From Neobacillus thermocopriae (GTDB taxonomy: Bacteria > Bacillota > Bacilli > Bacillales > Cytobacillaceae), in contig NZ_JAAIUV010000013.1 in the NCBI RefSeq assembly GCF_010975035.1, forward strand, positions 27,879 to 91,878: a stretch of 64,000 bases of DNA, written 5' to 3'. Shown in pieces: positions 9,576-17,365 of this stretch (position 1 is its first letter; the number at the start of each line of letters is the position of its first letter). Below the pieces are notes generated by a model. It was given only the letters and a program-made list of their open reading frames with translations. It had not been told where the DNA came from and searched no databases. A program made the position numbers and the translations under genes.

Positions 9576-9615
9576 AAAAAAAGCAGGTCGAAAAGAAATC
9601 GACCTGCTTTTTTTA
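9576..9615 (+). terminator. Terminator of pgi
   Basis: AAAGCAGGTCGA and TCGACCTGCTTT form a perfect 12-bp stem followed by a T-run. It begins at the pgi stop codon. Confidence 0.95.
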
Positions 9616-9689
9616 TAAGCCGTGGCATTTGATTGATTTTATGATTATTGGAAAAACTAATTTCATGAAGAAAAAAGGGGGTTACAAGA

Positions 9690-10094
9690 ATGATTGAAAT
9701 ACCATCCAAGGTGGAAGGTCTACAGTTTGATTTGTACAAGTTGGAACAAAAATTAAAGCCAATCGGTTATTCAATCGGTGGGAATTGGGATTATGATCAT
9801 GGGGCATTTGATTATAAAATAAGTGAAGATTCCGGATATCAATACCTTAGGCTCCCCTTTAAAGCCATTGATGGCCAGTTGGATGCCCGTGGCTGCACAG
9901 TGGAGTTGGGTCGGCCCTTTCTCTTGTCTCATGAGTATGAAGAAAATATAGATGAGCACGGAGAATCTGGTGTTTTTTCCGGGGCATTCAATCAATTTCA
10001 AGAACCTACCAACAAAGATGCAAATTTCCCAAGCCAATATATTGATGTTGGAAAGGCTCTTGTTCAAGAATTGGAAGATCTTTTGTTACAATAA
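9690..10094 (+). CDS. yugN: YugN-like family protein
   Basis: 134 residues, cytosolic, no signal peptide or membrane segment. The N-terminal MIEIPSKVEGLQFDLYKLEQ, the central GNWDYDHGAFDYKI and the run YLRLPFKAIDGQLD are characteristic of the YugN family of Bacillus, whose function is unknown. Synteny supports it: yugN lies near pgi in B. subtilis. The start follows AAAAGGGGG. No terminator with a good T-run follows; the next structure is the hairpin at 10240-10278. Confidence 0.85.
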   Translation: MIEIPSKVEGLQFDLYKLEQKLKPIGYSIGGNWDYDHGAFDYKISEDSGYQYLRLPFKAIDGQLDARGCTVELGRPFLLSHEYEENIDEHGESGVFSGAFNQFQEPTNKDANFPSQYIDVGKALVQELEDLLLQ

Positions 10095-10105
10095 CTCCAT
10101 TAATA

Positions 10106-10240
10106 ATGGAAGTTAGTTTAATAACGATTAGTAATAAAAAATTTTTGCCACATGACTCGTATGAGTACATTCATGCCAAGCATCGAAAAAATGATGTTAA
10201 GATTGATTCTAAACGAGAAGGGCGATCATCGAGTGAATAA
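10106..10240 (+). CDS. Possible 44-residue protein downstream of yugN
   Basis: An ATG 11 bases after yugN opens a 44-codon frame encoding a strongly hydrophilic, basic product (YEYIHAKHRKNDVKID segment, tail SKREGRSSSE). There is no Shine-Dalgarno sequence, so translation would need coupling to yugN. A perfect hairpin starts at its stop codon, which is how short terminal genes often look. I recognise no family. It could be chance coding in a non-coding tail. Confidence 0.3.
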   Translation: MEVSLITISNKKFLPHDSYEYIHAKHRKNDVKIDSKREGRSSSE

Positions 10241-10278
10241 AAGACATTTTCGGTTAGTGTGAAACTGGAAATGTCTTT
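10240..10278 (+). terminator. Long hairpin, possible weak terminator of the yugN transcript
   Basis: AAAGACATTT pairs perfectly with AAATGTCTTT. The inner bases TCGGTT and AACTGG extend the stem to 16 pairs with two wobble pairs, leaving a seven-base loop. The T-run (TTTCATT) is poor. The bases from 10279 to 10561 hold no clear feature. Confidence 0.5.
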
Positions 10279-10561
10279 CATTGCTCATGGTAAATATTTT
10301 TCTAACTAGTATTAGAACTTATCATTCTTTGATTAGTCCAATGACATTTCTTTCAGAACATGTAAGTGTTATTACTCATTAATAATATGACATTCCTCAT
10401 TTTTGAAACATTTCCATCTCCATAAATCGCTTTACATTTCCTCTGAAAATAAGAACAATTACTGGCCATTTCCTTCTTGAAGGAATAATTTTCATTGTTA
10501 ATGCAAAATTTAAAGGAAAAATGAACCATTGGAGAAAAGAGCCTTGAGGTGTGGAAAATTG

Positions 10562-12235
10562 ATGAAGGAAATAAAAACAGAACAAAGGTGTATCCTATTA
10601 GCCATGTTCATTTTGGCACTTTATCTTTCCCCTTTATTTATTTTACAAGAGAATGCCCATATTCGAGTCCACGACAATTTAGATTCCAACATTGCCTGGT
10701 ATAGAGTATTGGCGAGAAGTGGGGAAATGTTCGGTGGGGTTCAAGGGGTTATCCCACAAATTATTAATGGAATGCTGTCTCGAAACGCCTTTGGAACAGA
10801 ATTTAGTATCATCGTTTGGCTTCATTACTTTTTCCCTACCATGATTGCTTATGGATTAAGTCAAGCATTAACAAGATTTGTTGCCTTTTTTGGGATGTAC
10901 TTGCTGTTAAAAAAACATTTATTGCCGGGTGAAAAATGGGTCATTATCAATATTATGGCCTCCCTTGCTTTTGCATTGACTCCATTTTGGCCATCAGGAA
11001 TGTTGAGTACATTAGGAATGCCACTTGCACTTTGGGCTTTTCTCAATATTAGAAATGGGGAAGGATCCATTAAGGACTATGTCGTTCTGACTCTTCTCCC
11101 TTTTTATGCGAGCATTGTGTTAGGTTTTTTCTTTTTCTTAAGTGCCATGGGGATTTTTTGGTTAACAGATGTTATTCGAAAAAAAAGATGGAATTTCTCT
11201 TTTCTCCTATCGATTGTTTATATGACTTTTGTTTTTTTACTAGTAGAATACCGGCTTGTTTACTCTTTTCTTTTTAAAGGAGAACCAAACAGTAGGGATG
11301 AATATTTTCATGCGGAGCTGCCGCTTTGGCGTGTAATCCGGCTGACATTTAAAAACTATGTGTTTGGACATACCCACGTGATGACTGTTCATACGTTTAT
11401 CATTCTCCCTGCCACATTAATTGCGATGTATTTGGTTATTTCTAAAAAACTATGGAAGCAGGAGAAAATATTTATTTTTCTGTTTGGTTTGAATTTTATT
11501 TTATCGCTTTGGTATGCCTTTTGGTTTTATGAAGGCTGGCTTCCATTGACAAAAAAATTTCACTTCATGGATACCTTTAATTTTGCCCGCTACCACTTTT
11601 TAAGGCCACTTGTGATTTATGCTAGTTTTGCATTAGCATTAAAAATCATTTCACTTCAAGGATTCCACTGGTCCCGGATTGCCAAGGGGCTGGCGATTAT
11701 GCAGATCATTTTGTTATGTGGATTTAATGATGAAATCATTTATAGGGATAAACCGACTGTTAAGGAGTTTTATGCAGAGGAATTATTCCAAGAGATTAAG
11801 GAGTATATTGCCTTGCCTCAGGAAGATTACAGGGTAGCGAGTATAGGAATTCATCCCGCGATTGCCCAATATAACGGCTTTTATACGCTTGATACCTATA
11901 ATAATTTCTATCCTTTAAGTTATAAACATCAATTTCGGAAAATAATTGAAAAGGAATTGGAAAAAAATAAAACCATCAAAAAATATTTTGATAAATGGGG
12001 TGGACGTTGCTATATTTTCACTGCACAGCTTGGAAAGAAATATATGATCAAAAAAGATTCCAAAAGGCATCTAAAAAATTTGGAATTAAATACAAACGTT
12101 TTTAAAGAAATGGGTGGACGCTATATATTCTCTGCATTGCCAATTGATAATGCCGAACAAAATCAGTTATCACTAGAACGAGTTTTTGAATCGAAAAATT
12201 CTGCTTGGAAAATTTACCTATACAAAACTTTTTAG
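10562..12235 (+). CDS. Polytopic membrane protein, YkoS-like (DUF6044)
   Basis: About 557 residues with roughly ten hydrophobic segments, starting with ILLAMFILALYLSPLFIL, and a soluble C-terminal part of about 150 residues. The segment RVHDNLDSNIAWYRVL after the first membrane helix is typical of YkoS-type proteins, which sit beside GT2 glycosyltransferases and resemble GT-C-fold mannosyl/glycosyl-transferases; an Asp-rich loop after helix 1 fits that. It is probably in the plasma membrane, acting on a lipid-linked sugar, but no activity is proven. I chose the ATG at 10562, preceded by GAGGTG; a TTG directly before it and one 33 bases earlier are alternatives. The next gene, a dolichyl-phosphate-mannose-synthase-like GT2, begins 20 bases later, so the two probably work together as in ykoT-ykoS. 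Confidence 0.75.
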   Translation: MKEIKTEQRCILLAMFILALYLSPLFILQENAHIRVHDNLDSNIAWYRVLARSGEMFGGVQGVIPQIINGMLSRNAFGTEFSIIVWLHYFFPTMIAYGLSQALTRFVAFFGMYLLLKKHLLPGEKWVIINIMASLAFALTPFWPSGMLSTLGMPLALWAFLNIRNGEGSIKDYVVLTLLPFYASIVLGFFFFLSAMGIFWLTDVIRKKRWNFSFLLSIVYMTFVFLLVEYRLVYSFLFKGEPNSRDEYFHAELPLWRVIRLTFKNYVFGHTHVMTVHTFIILPATLIAMYLVISKKLWKQEKIFIFLFGLNFILSLWYAFWFYEGWLPLTKKFHFMDTFNFARYHFLRPLVIYASFALALKIISLQGFHWSRIAKGLAIMQIILLCGFNDEIIYRDKPTVKEFYAEELFQEIKEYIALPQEDYRVASIGIHPAIAQYNGFYTLDTYNNFYPLSYKHQFRKIIEKELEKNKTIKKYFDKWGGRCYIFTAQLGKKYMIKKDSKRHLKNLELNTNVFKEMGGRYIFSALPIDNAEQNQLSLERVFESKNSAWKIYLYKTF

Positions 12236-12255
12236 ACATCGGAGGGATACAGCAG

Positions 12256-13275
12256 ATGACAGAACCAGTCCTTACTATTGTTGTGCCATGCTATAACGAA
12301 GAAGAAGTTTTGCCGGAGACCATGTCTGCCCTACAAAGGCTGCTTAAGGAGTTAATGGATGAAGCACTTATTTCTCAGCAGAGCAAGCTTCTATTCGTGG
12401 ATGATGGAAGTAAGGATGGTACATGGGAACTGATTTATAAAGAAGGATTACAAAATTCAATGGTCAAGGGGCTTAAACTATCACGAAATGTCGGGCACCA
12501 AAATGCCCTTCTTGCTGGCTTGATTTCAGCAAAGGACCTTTCCGATTGTGTGGTTTCCATTGACGCCGATCTTCAAGATGATATTTCAGTCATTCGGGAA
12601 TTTATTTTGAAATATTACGAAGGTTGTGACATTGTATATGGCGTGAGAAAAAGCCGAGAAACGGATAGCTTTTTTAAAAGAAGCACGGCGCAGGGCTTCT
12701 ATAAAATGATGAAAAGATTAGGAGTTGACCTAGTCTATAATCATGCTGATTTCCGCCTGATGAGCAAACGGGCACTAAATGAGTTGCAACGATTTAAAGA
12801 AGTAAATTTATTCTTGCGAGGAATTGTGCCTCTTATTGGCTTTAAAACGGACATTGTTTATTATGACAGATTGGAGCGGAAGGCCGGTGAGACAAAATAT
12901 CCTCTAAAAAAAATGTTGGCCTTTGCCTTTGATGGGATTACCTCATTTTCGGTTTCTCCGATTCGCTTTGTATTATTAATTGGATTTATTTCCTTTTTAA
13001 TGAGCCTGATGTTTGGAAGTTATTTTTTGACGCTAAAATTTTTAGGTCATACTCAAACAGGTTGGACCTCGTTGATCACATCCATTTGGCTGATTGGTGG
13101 ACTGCAATTAATAGCGATAGGCTTAATTGGAGAATATATTGGGAAAATTTATAAAGAAACGAAACAACGTCCTAAATACATTGTAGATATCGATACTTTT
13201 AATTTAGGAGTTCCTAGACGCCTCTTGGATCCAGTGGAAGAGGATTTGGGGAGAATTTCTGAGTCAAATCAATAA
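12256..13275 (+). CDS. GT2 glycosyltransferase with two C-terminal membrane helices, YkoT-like
   Basis: 339 residues. Residues 1-230 form a GT-A glycosyltransferase domain: TIVVPCYNEEEVLPET, FVDDGSKDGTWE, LKLSRNVGHQNALLAGL, and the nucleotide-sugar/metal DxD-type motif SIDADLQDD. Two hydrophobic segments follow (about 245-270 and 280-300), then a short basic tail. This is the GtrB/DPM1 architecture that transfers a sugar from a nucleotide sugar to undecaprenyl phosphate at the inner membrane face. The start is the ATG at 12256 with GGAGGG nine bases upstream. It is paired with the upstream polytopic protein, which may use the lipid-linked sugar. The glycan made is unknown. A terminator follows. 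Confidence 0.88.
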   Translation: MTEPVLTIVVPCYNEEEVLPETMSALQRLLKELMDEALISQQSKLLFVDDGSKDGTWELIYKEGLQNSMVKGLKLSRNVGHQNALLAGLISAKDLSDCVVSIDADLQDDISVIREFILKYYEGCDIVYGVRKSRETDSFFKRSTAQGFYKMMKRLGVDLVYNHADFRLMSKRALNELQRFKEVNLFLRGIVPLIGFKTDIVYYDRLERKAGETKYPLKKMLAFAFDGITSFSVSPIRFVLLIGFISFLMSLMFGSYFLTLKFLGHTQTGWTSLITSIWLIGGLQLIAIGLIGEYIGKIYKETKQRPKYIVDIDTFNLGVPRRLLDPVEEDLGRISESNQ

Positions 13276-13284
13276 TTATTTGGA

Positions 13285-13313
13285 AGAGGCTGTTTGGGCC
13301 TCTTTATTTTTTT
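13285..13313 (+). terminator. Terminator of the glycosyltransferase pair
   Basis: AGAGGC pairs with GCCTCT around a seven-base loop, followed by TTATTTTTTT. Confidence 0.8.
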
Positions 13314-13375
13314 AGTCGTACAACCCCTTCTTTTTGAATAATAATGGGTAGACAAGCTTTTTTGGAGGGGTGTGA

Positions 13376-14005
13376 ATGAACGTTTTTTTAAGCTATATTT
13401 TGTTAGGGATTTCGCTAGCGGCTCCCATTGGCCCCATCAACGCAGCGCAAATAGATCAAGGAATAAGGAATGGATTTATGCACTCATGGCTAATTGGTGT
13501 GGGAGCCGTGATTGCAGATGGGATTTATATGTTTATTGTTTACATAGGAGTTGTCAGGTTTCTTGAGACACCATTTATGCAAATCTTTCTTTGGTTGTTT
13601 GGTTTCTTTGTCCTTCTTTATATAGGCATGGAAACGATTAAGAATGCAGGGAAAGTTCATTTAAATCATACGAGGGGAAGAGATCCATTGACAAAATCGT
13701 TTTTTACTGGATTTTTCATGTCTATCTCTAATCCGTTAACGATATTATTTTGGCTTGGCATTTATGGTTCGGTTCTTGCTAAAACAGCAGCAAGTTATGA
13801 AACAAGCCAGTTAATTATTTATAGCAGTGCGATTTTTATTGGATTAATTATGTGGGATATCACGATGGCTAGTGTGGCTAGCAGTTTCAGAAAATTTTTA
13901 ACCTCGCGGCTATTAGTGATGATTTCTCTTTTTTCAGGTGTTTCATTAATGGGGTTTGGTATTTATTTCGGCATTCAGGCCTTTAAGGTCATATTTACTT
14001 CATAA
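13376..14005 (+). CDS. LysE/RhtB-family translocator
   Basis: 209 residues with about six membrane helices. The N-terminal signature GISLAAPIGPINAAQIDQGI and FFTGFFMSISNPLTILFWLG are classic for the LysE superfamily of amino acid exporters. Its substrate cannot be read from the sequence; relatives export basic or neutral amino acids, or homoserine and its lactone. GGAGGGGTGTGA precedes the ATG. The gene is monocistronic, ending in a terminator, and converges on an amino acid permease across a repeat element. Confidence 0.88.
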   Translation: MNVFLSYILLGISLAAPIGPINAAQIDQGIRNGFMHSWLIGVGAVIADGIYMFIVYIGVVRFLETPFMQIFLWLFGFFVLLYIGMETIKNAGKVHLNHTRGRDPLTKSFFTGFFMSISNPLTILFWLGIYGSVLAKTAASYETSQLIIYSSAIFIGLIMWDITMASVASSFRKFLTSRLLVMISLFSGVSLMGFGIYFGIQAFKVIFTS

Positions 14006-14034
14006 AAAAGCCGGCAGATTAATGCCGGCTTTTC
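14006..14034 (+). terminator. Terminator of the LysE-family gene
   Basis: AAAAGCCGGCA and TGCCGGCTTTT form a perfect 11-bp stem around GATTAA. Confidence 0.92.
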
Positions 14035-14064
14035 TTTATGAAATATATTTGTGAGTTCAAAAAT

Positions 14065-14276
14065 TGTCTAGCTCCATCCCTCTCTAGCGGCGAGATGCCT
14101 TCACTCTCCGCCCTACGATAAGTTAACATCGTATATCTTCCGCTTTTCGTGTTTCCTATATCTCAGTTGGAGACCACCATAAGGAAGGCTTCGTCAGCCT
14201 CAGCATCGCACGACCGAAAGCAATAGCTTTTGGGAGGAAGTCATACGCCGCTGACCAGGGCACTTTCGCTTTTCTA
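14065..14276. repeat. Intergenic repeat element, copy 1 (212 bp, with an internal insertion)
   Basis: It shares a core with a second copy at 52711-52861: CGCCCTACGATAAG, then AACATCG, then TTCGTGTTTCCTATATC and TCAGTTG, and an end CAGGGC-CTTTCGCTTTTCTA. The ends are partly inverted (AGCGGCG inside the left end, CGCCGCT inside the right). Compared with copy 2 it carries about 60 extra bases between CCACCAT and ACGCCGCT. Its last three bases, CTA, are the TAG stop codon of the minus-strand permease. It lies between convergent genes. This resembles the short interspersed repeats scattered through Bacillus genomes, probably non-autonomous elements. Confidence 0.8.
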
Positions 14277-15632
14277 TGCAGTTGGCCATGGTTTTAATAC
14301 ACGTTTTTTGTTTTTGCTTTTGTTCCATTTTAAGTTCATGATTAAGGTAATAATCCCAATGATCGCGACAAAACCAAGGCTGATGAAAAATCCGATTCGG
14401 CTGGAATCTTGGAACAAGGTACCACTAACTGCGATGAGAATGAGTAGAAAGCCGATGAAGTATTTGACTTTCTCTATTGCGTTAATTTTTAGTACCTTCC
14501 TGGGTGAGATAAGAATAAACATCCAATTATACATGAGCATTAAACTTGCAGCTGTTGTTATATACTCGTAAATTCGATTCGGCATGAACAAGGCAGAGAT
14601 GACTGAAGCAGCGATGCCTAGCATGGTAACGGTTAGCGTAGGAAGCGGCACCTTTAGTTTCTTTTTTTTGGCAAAGCTAGCAGGGGCATCCCCTTCTTCA
14701 GCTAAGGTGACAAGTATGGTAGTGACTCCGTAGAGTGAAGCGGTCATTGTAGAAAAACCTGCAATAATGAGTGTGGCATTAAAAACATGCGGGATAAATG
14801 CAAGATGATAGGCATCCAAGGCAATGACAAACGGGCTTTCTTTTGCATTAAATTTTTTCCAGGCAACCATGATTACCGCCAACCCAATGGAAATTGCATA
14901 TATAACCATTAAGGAGAACAGCATGACTCTTCCTGCCTTTGGGGCTTCCTTAGGATTTTTTAATTTGGTTGCCATCAAGCCAAGAATTTCAATGCCTCCA
15001 AAAGCGTAATAGGCAAAAATGACTGCAGACCATAATCCGATAATTCCACCGGGGAAAATCTCTTTCATTTTATTGGGATATTGGATTGGCTGGTCCCCAT
15101 CTAAGACTCCAAAAATCGCTAAGAATGAGATGATAATAAACATGAGGATCGCTGACACTTTGATGATAGCCAGAATATTTTCTAGTTTATTTAATATCCC
15201 CACCCCAATTAAAATGACTGTTAAGCCAAGGATTGCGTAGCCAGTGGCAAATAGCCAAAGTGGCACTTTTGGAAACCAAAACTGAGAAAAAATGGCTAAT
15301 GCAGTCATTTGACTGCCCATAATTAATACTTCAGATGTCCAGTAAACCCATCCACTACTAAAGCCAGCCCATCTTCCGTATGCTTTTTTAGCATAGGAAC
15401 GGAAGCCTCCTTGAAGCGGTTCATTTGCTGTCATTTTTGCAAGTGCATCAAACACAAAATATGTACCGACAGCTGCTATAAAGTAAGCGATTAAAATAGA
15501 AGGACCAGCCATCCGAATGGCCAGACTTGAGCCTAGAAAAAATCCAGTTCCAATCGTACACCCTACCCCGAACAAGGATAGCTGCCACCATTTCATATTG
15601 TTTTCCTTCGCCTTAGACTTTGACTGCCCCAT
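14274..15632 (-). CDS. APC-superfamily amino acid permease
   Basis: 452 residues with about twelve membrane helices. The first helix carries the APC signature GVGCTIGTGFFLGSS, and PLQGGFRSYAKKAYG follows after helix 2. It probably imports an amino acid by proton symport; the substrate cannot be told. AGGAG lies a few bases before the start codon. The stop codon TAG is the terminal triplet of repeat copy 1, so the C-terminal tail (KSKNKKRVLKPWPTA) may have been set by the insertion of that repeat. A small gene and its terminator lie upstream, so it is transcribed separately. Confidence 0.88.
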   Translation of the reverse strand: MGQSKSKAKENNMKWWQLSLFGVGCTIGTGFFLGSSLAIRMAGPSILIAYFIAAVGTYFVFDALAKMTANEPLQGGFRSYAKKAYGRWAGFSSGWVYWTSEVLIMGSQMTALAIFSQFWFPKVPLWLFATGYAILGLTVILIGVGILNKLENILAIIKVSAILMFIIISFLAIFGVLDGDQPIQYPNKMKEIFPGGIIGLWSAVIFAYYAFGGIEILGLMATKLKNPKEAPKAGRVMLFSLMVIYAISIGLAVIMVAWKKFNAKESPFVIALDAYHLAFIPHVFNATLIIAGFSTMTASLYGVTTILVTLAEEGDAPASFAKKKKLKVPLPTLTVTMLGIAASVISALFMPNRIYEYITTAASLMLMYNWMFILISPRKVLKINAIEKVKYFIGFLLILIAVSGTLFQDSSRIGFFISLGFVAIIGIITLIMNLKWNKSKNKKRVLKPWPTA

Positions 15633-15649
15633 AACACTACTCCTCTTTC

Positions 15650-15690
15650 GAATTAAAAGGTTGAGGCGATTTCCTCAACCTTTTTTATAT
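15650..15690 (-). terminator. Terminator of the 53-residue minus-strand gene
   Basis: AAAGGTTGAGG pairs perfectly with CCTCAACCTTT around a six-base loop. T-runs flank it on both strands. It directly follows the small gene at 15685-15846 and lies just upstream of the permease start. Confidence 0.75.
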
Positions 15691-15846
15691 TTTTCTACCT
15701 GTCGACCCAGGTGATTGATCGGTAATGCTTTGATTATTAAACTGTTCATCATTTAGACCTGTTTTTTGTTTTCGGTCCGTACCTAAATATTCTGTTTTAT
15801 GTTTACTTAAAACTTGTCTAAATTTATCAAAATTTTCATTGACCAC
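15685..15846 (-). CDS. Small hydrophilic protein, 53 residues, function unknown
   Basis: Translation from GTG at 15846 gives a very hydrophilic protein starting MVNENFDKFRQVLSKHK, with central YLGTDRKQKTG and an Asn/Gln/Ser-rich tail ending SPGSTGRKI. GAGG lies eight bases before the GTG. A perfect terminator hairpin begins at its stop codon, which supports a real monocistronic gene. The composition (Asn, Gln, Lys, Gly, no Cys, no membrane segment) is like many small sporulation-linked Bacillus proteins, but I recognise no named family. Confidence 0.6.
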   Translation of the reverse strand: MVNENFDKFRQVLSKHKTEYLGTDRKQKTGLNDEQFNNQSITDQSPGSTGRKI

Positions 15847-16065
15847 GTGGATTGCCTCATTTCTTTTGTTTTCATTTATTATTTAAGATATACCTTGGCA
15901 GTTTTCTTATACTATTTGTTTCGAAAAGGTTTTTGATGGAATTCATTTTTTCTTACATAATCAGCAGCAAATTCAATGAAAATAAAAAGGAACTTCTAAT
16001 GTCTTCATGCCCATTCAATTATAAAAAAATGTATTAGTGTTTTTCTTGAAAAAGGGGGATTCAAA

Positions 16066-16821
16066 ATGTTATCGACGGAACAGCTTGCCAATTTACGCTT
16101 ACGATTGTTAAAAGAAAAAGAAGAGTTGGAAGAGAATTTGAATCAAAATGACCATTTTGGTTTTGAACGTGGTCATTACCACGAATCAATGGGGGAGTTG
16201 TCCAGTTATGATAACCATCCAGCTGATGAAGGAACTGACTTATATGAGCGCGAGAAGGATAACGCCTTGTTAGAACACTATAAAATACAGCTAGGGAATA
16301 TTAATAAGGCTTTACAATCGATGGAAAATGGAACCTATGGAAAATGCGAGGTATGTGGCAAGGATATTCCTGTCGAAAGGCTGGAAGCATTGCCAAATAC
16401 GACCTATTGTATTGAGCATAGTCCGGATCAGATGACTTCCCATAAACGTCCAGTAGAGGAAGGCGTTTTAATGCCTCCTTTTGGAAAATTTGATATGGAT
16501 GAAAAGGATGAGAATGTTGCTTTTGATGCAGAAGATGCCTGGCAGGTTGTATCCCAATGGGGCACATCTGAAACTCCATCGGATTTCGCATTTACAAAAG
16601 ATCATTATAATGATGTATCCGATGAGGCGGAAGAAAATGAAGGTTATGTAGAAGACTTTGAAAACTTTGTTGGCAATGATATATATGGAAAAAATATTAC
16701 TGTTTATCCAACACCACAGCATGAACAATATGAAAATGCTTTAGATGAAGAAGGCATCATGACAAGTTTCGGGGATTTACCTGCTTTTGAACATGATCCA
16801 TATGTGGAAGATGATAGATAA
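16066..16821 (+). CDS. yteA: DksA/TraR-type zinc-finger protein, YteA-like
   Basis: 251 residues. The N-terminal half is a helical hairpin (EQLANLRLRLLKEKEELEEN and a second helix near LLEHYKIQLGNINKAL). A zinc finger follows with C94, C97, C115 and H118 (CEVCGKDI...TYCIEH). The C-terminal 110 residues are very acidic (DMDEKDE, SDEAEENEGYVEDFENF). This matches B. subtilis YteA (DksA/TraR family, sporulation-linked). Typical DksA has four Cys; here the last ligand is His, as in Bacillus relatives. It may touch RNA polymerase through the secondary channel, but that is only a family inference. AAAGGGGG precedes the ATG. It appears monocistronic. Confidence 0.85.
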   Translation: MLSTEQLANLRLRLLKEKEELEENLNQNDHFGFERGHYHESMGELSSYDNHPADEGTDLYEREKDNALLEHYKIQLGNINKALQSMENGTYGKCEVCGKDIPVERLEALPNTTYCIEHSPDQMTSHKRPVEEGVLMPPFGKFDMDEKDENVAFDAEDAWQVVSQWGTSETPSDFAFTKDHYNDVSDEAEENEGYVEDFENFVGNDIYGKNITVYPTPQHEQYENALDEEGIMTSFGDLPAFEHDPYVEDDR

Positions 16822-16825
16822 AAGC

Positions 16826-16858
16826 AGAAAACAGCTTTCATGATGAGAGCTGTTTTCT
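16826..16858. terminator. Hairpin between convergent yteA and the DUF4025-type gene
   Basis: AGAAAACAGCT and AGCTGTTTTCT form a perfect 11-bp stem. T-rich stretches flank it on both strands, so it may serve both converging genes. Confidence 0.7.
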
Positions 16859-16864
16859 CTGATT

Positions 16865-17080
16865 TTATTCTGTTTTATTGTCTTCTCGTGGAATTTGTTC
16901 TTCTTTTCCATTCTCTTGTTCGACGACGGCGCCAATTTCACCTTCTGCATATACGTCACTTACTTGCTCATGAGTCGTAGCAATTCCTGATGCAAGCGGG
17001 TTACTGTTATGATAGTAACTAGGGTGAAAAAAGCTTCCCGCTACCTCGGTGGCTTTTTTTCGATCTTTTTTTTCCAACAT
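16865..17080 (-). CDS. Small acidic protein, YozQ/DUF4025-like
   Basis: 71 residues. The N-terminus is basic (MLEKKDRKKATEVAGSFF). The centre reads LASGIATTHEQVSDVYAEG, a pattern I associate with the DUF4025 (YozQ) small-protein family of spore formers. The tail is charged and probably disordered. No known function. AAAGGAGTGATAT precedes the ATG, a strong start. It converges on yteA over a shared hairpin. The family name is from memory of the THEQVSDxYAEG motif and is moderately sure; the gene itself is well supported. Confidence 0.7.
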   Translation of the reverse strand: MLEKKDRKKATEVAGSFFHPSYYHNSNPLASGIATTHEQVSDVYAEGEIGAVVEQENGKEEQIPREDNKTE

Positions 17081-17158
17081 ATATCACTCCTTTGTCGTAA
17101 ATACATGAGTATTTTCTCTATTTTTATTAATTTTCATCCATGAAAGGAGTTTCCTTAA

Positions 17159-17296
17159 ATGAATAAAAGAAAAGACTTTCCTACAAGAGAGGAATTGGAC
17201 CAAGCTTTTCACTATCTTCATGATCAAATTAACCGAATCTCTGTTTTAGAAGTAATGGAAATAATGAAAGAAGAAAAAGAAGGGAATAAAGAGTAA
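17159..17296 (+). CDS. Small 45-residue protein with a single amphipathic helix
   Basis: GAAAGGAG lies ten bases before the ATG. The product begins MNKRKDFPTREELDQAFHYL and continues as an apparent coiled helix rich in Glu and Lys, ending KEEKEGNKE. It has no Cys, no signal peptide and no membrane segment. The good ribosome site and protein-like helix periodicity support a real gene. I recognise no family. It lies 69 bases before the CDF transporter and could be in its transcript. Confidence 0.55.
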   Translation: MNKRKDFPTREELDQAFHYLHDQINRISVLEVMEIMKEEKEGNKE

Positions 17297-17365
17297 AGAG
17301 GTTTTTTTTATAAAAAATTTCGCACCTATTCTTGGCGTGCAATGCTTCTTTAGGGAGGGGTCATA

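Noticed and set aside
14230..14571. A plus-strand frame of 113 codons running from the repeat into the permease region
   Set aside because: It is antisense to the permease C-terminal coding region and starts within the repeat; no ribosome site.
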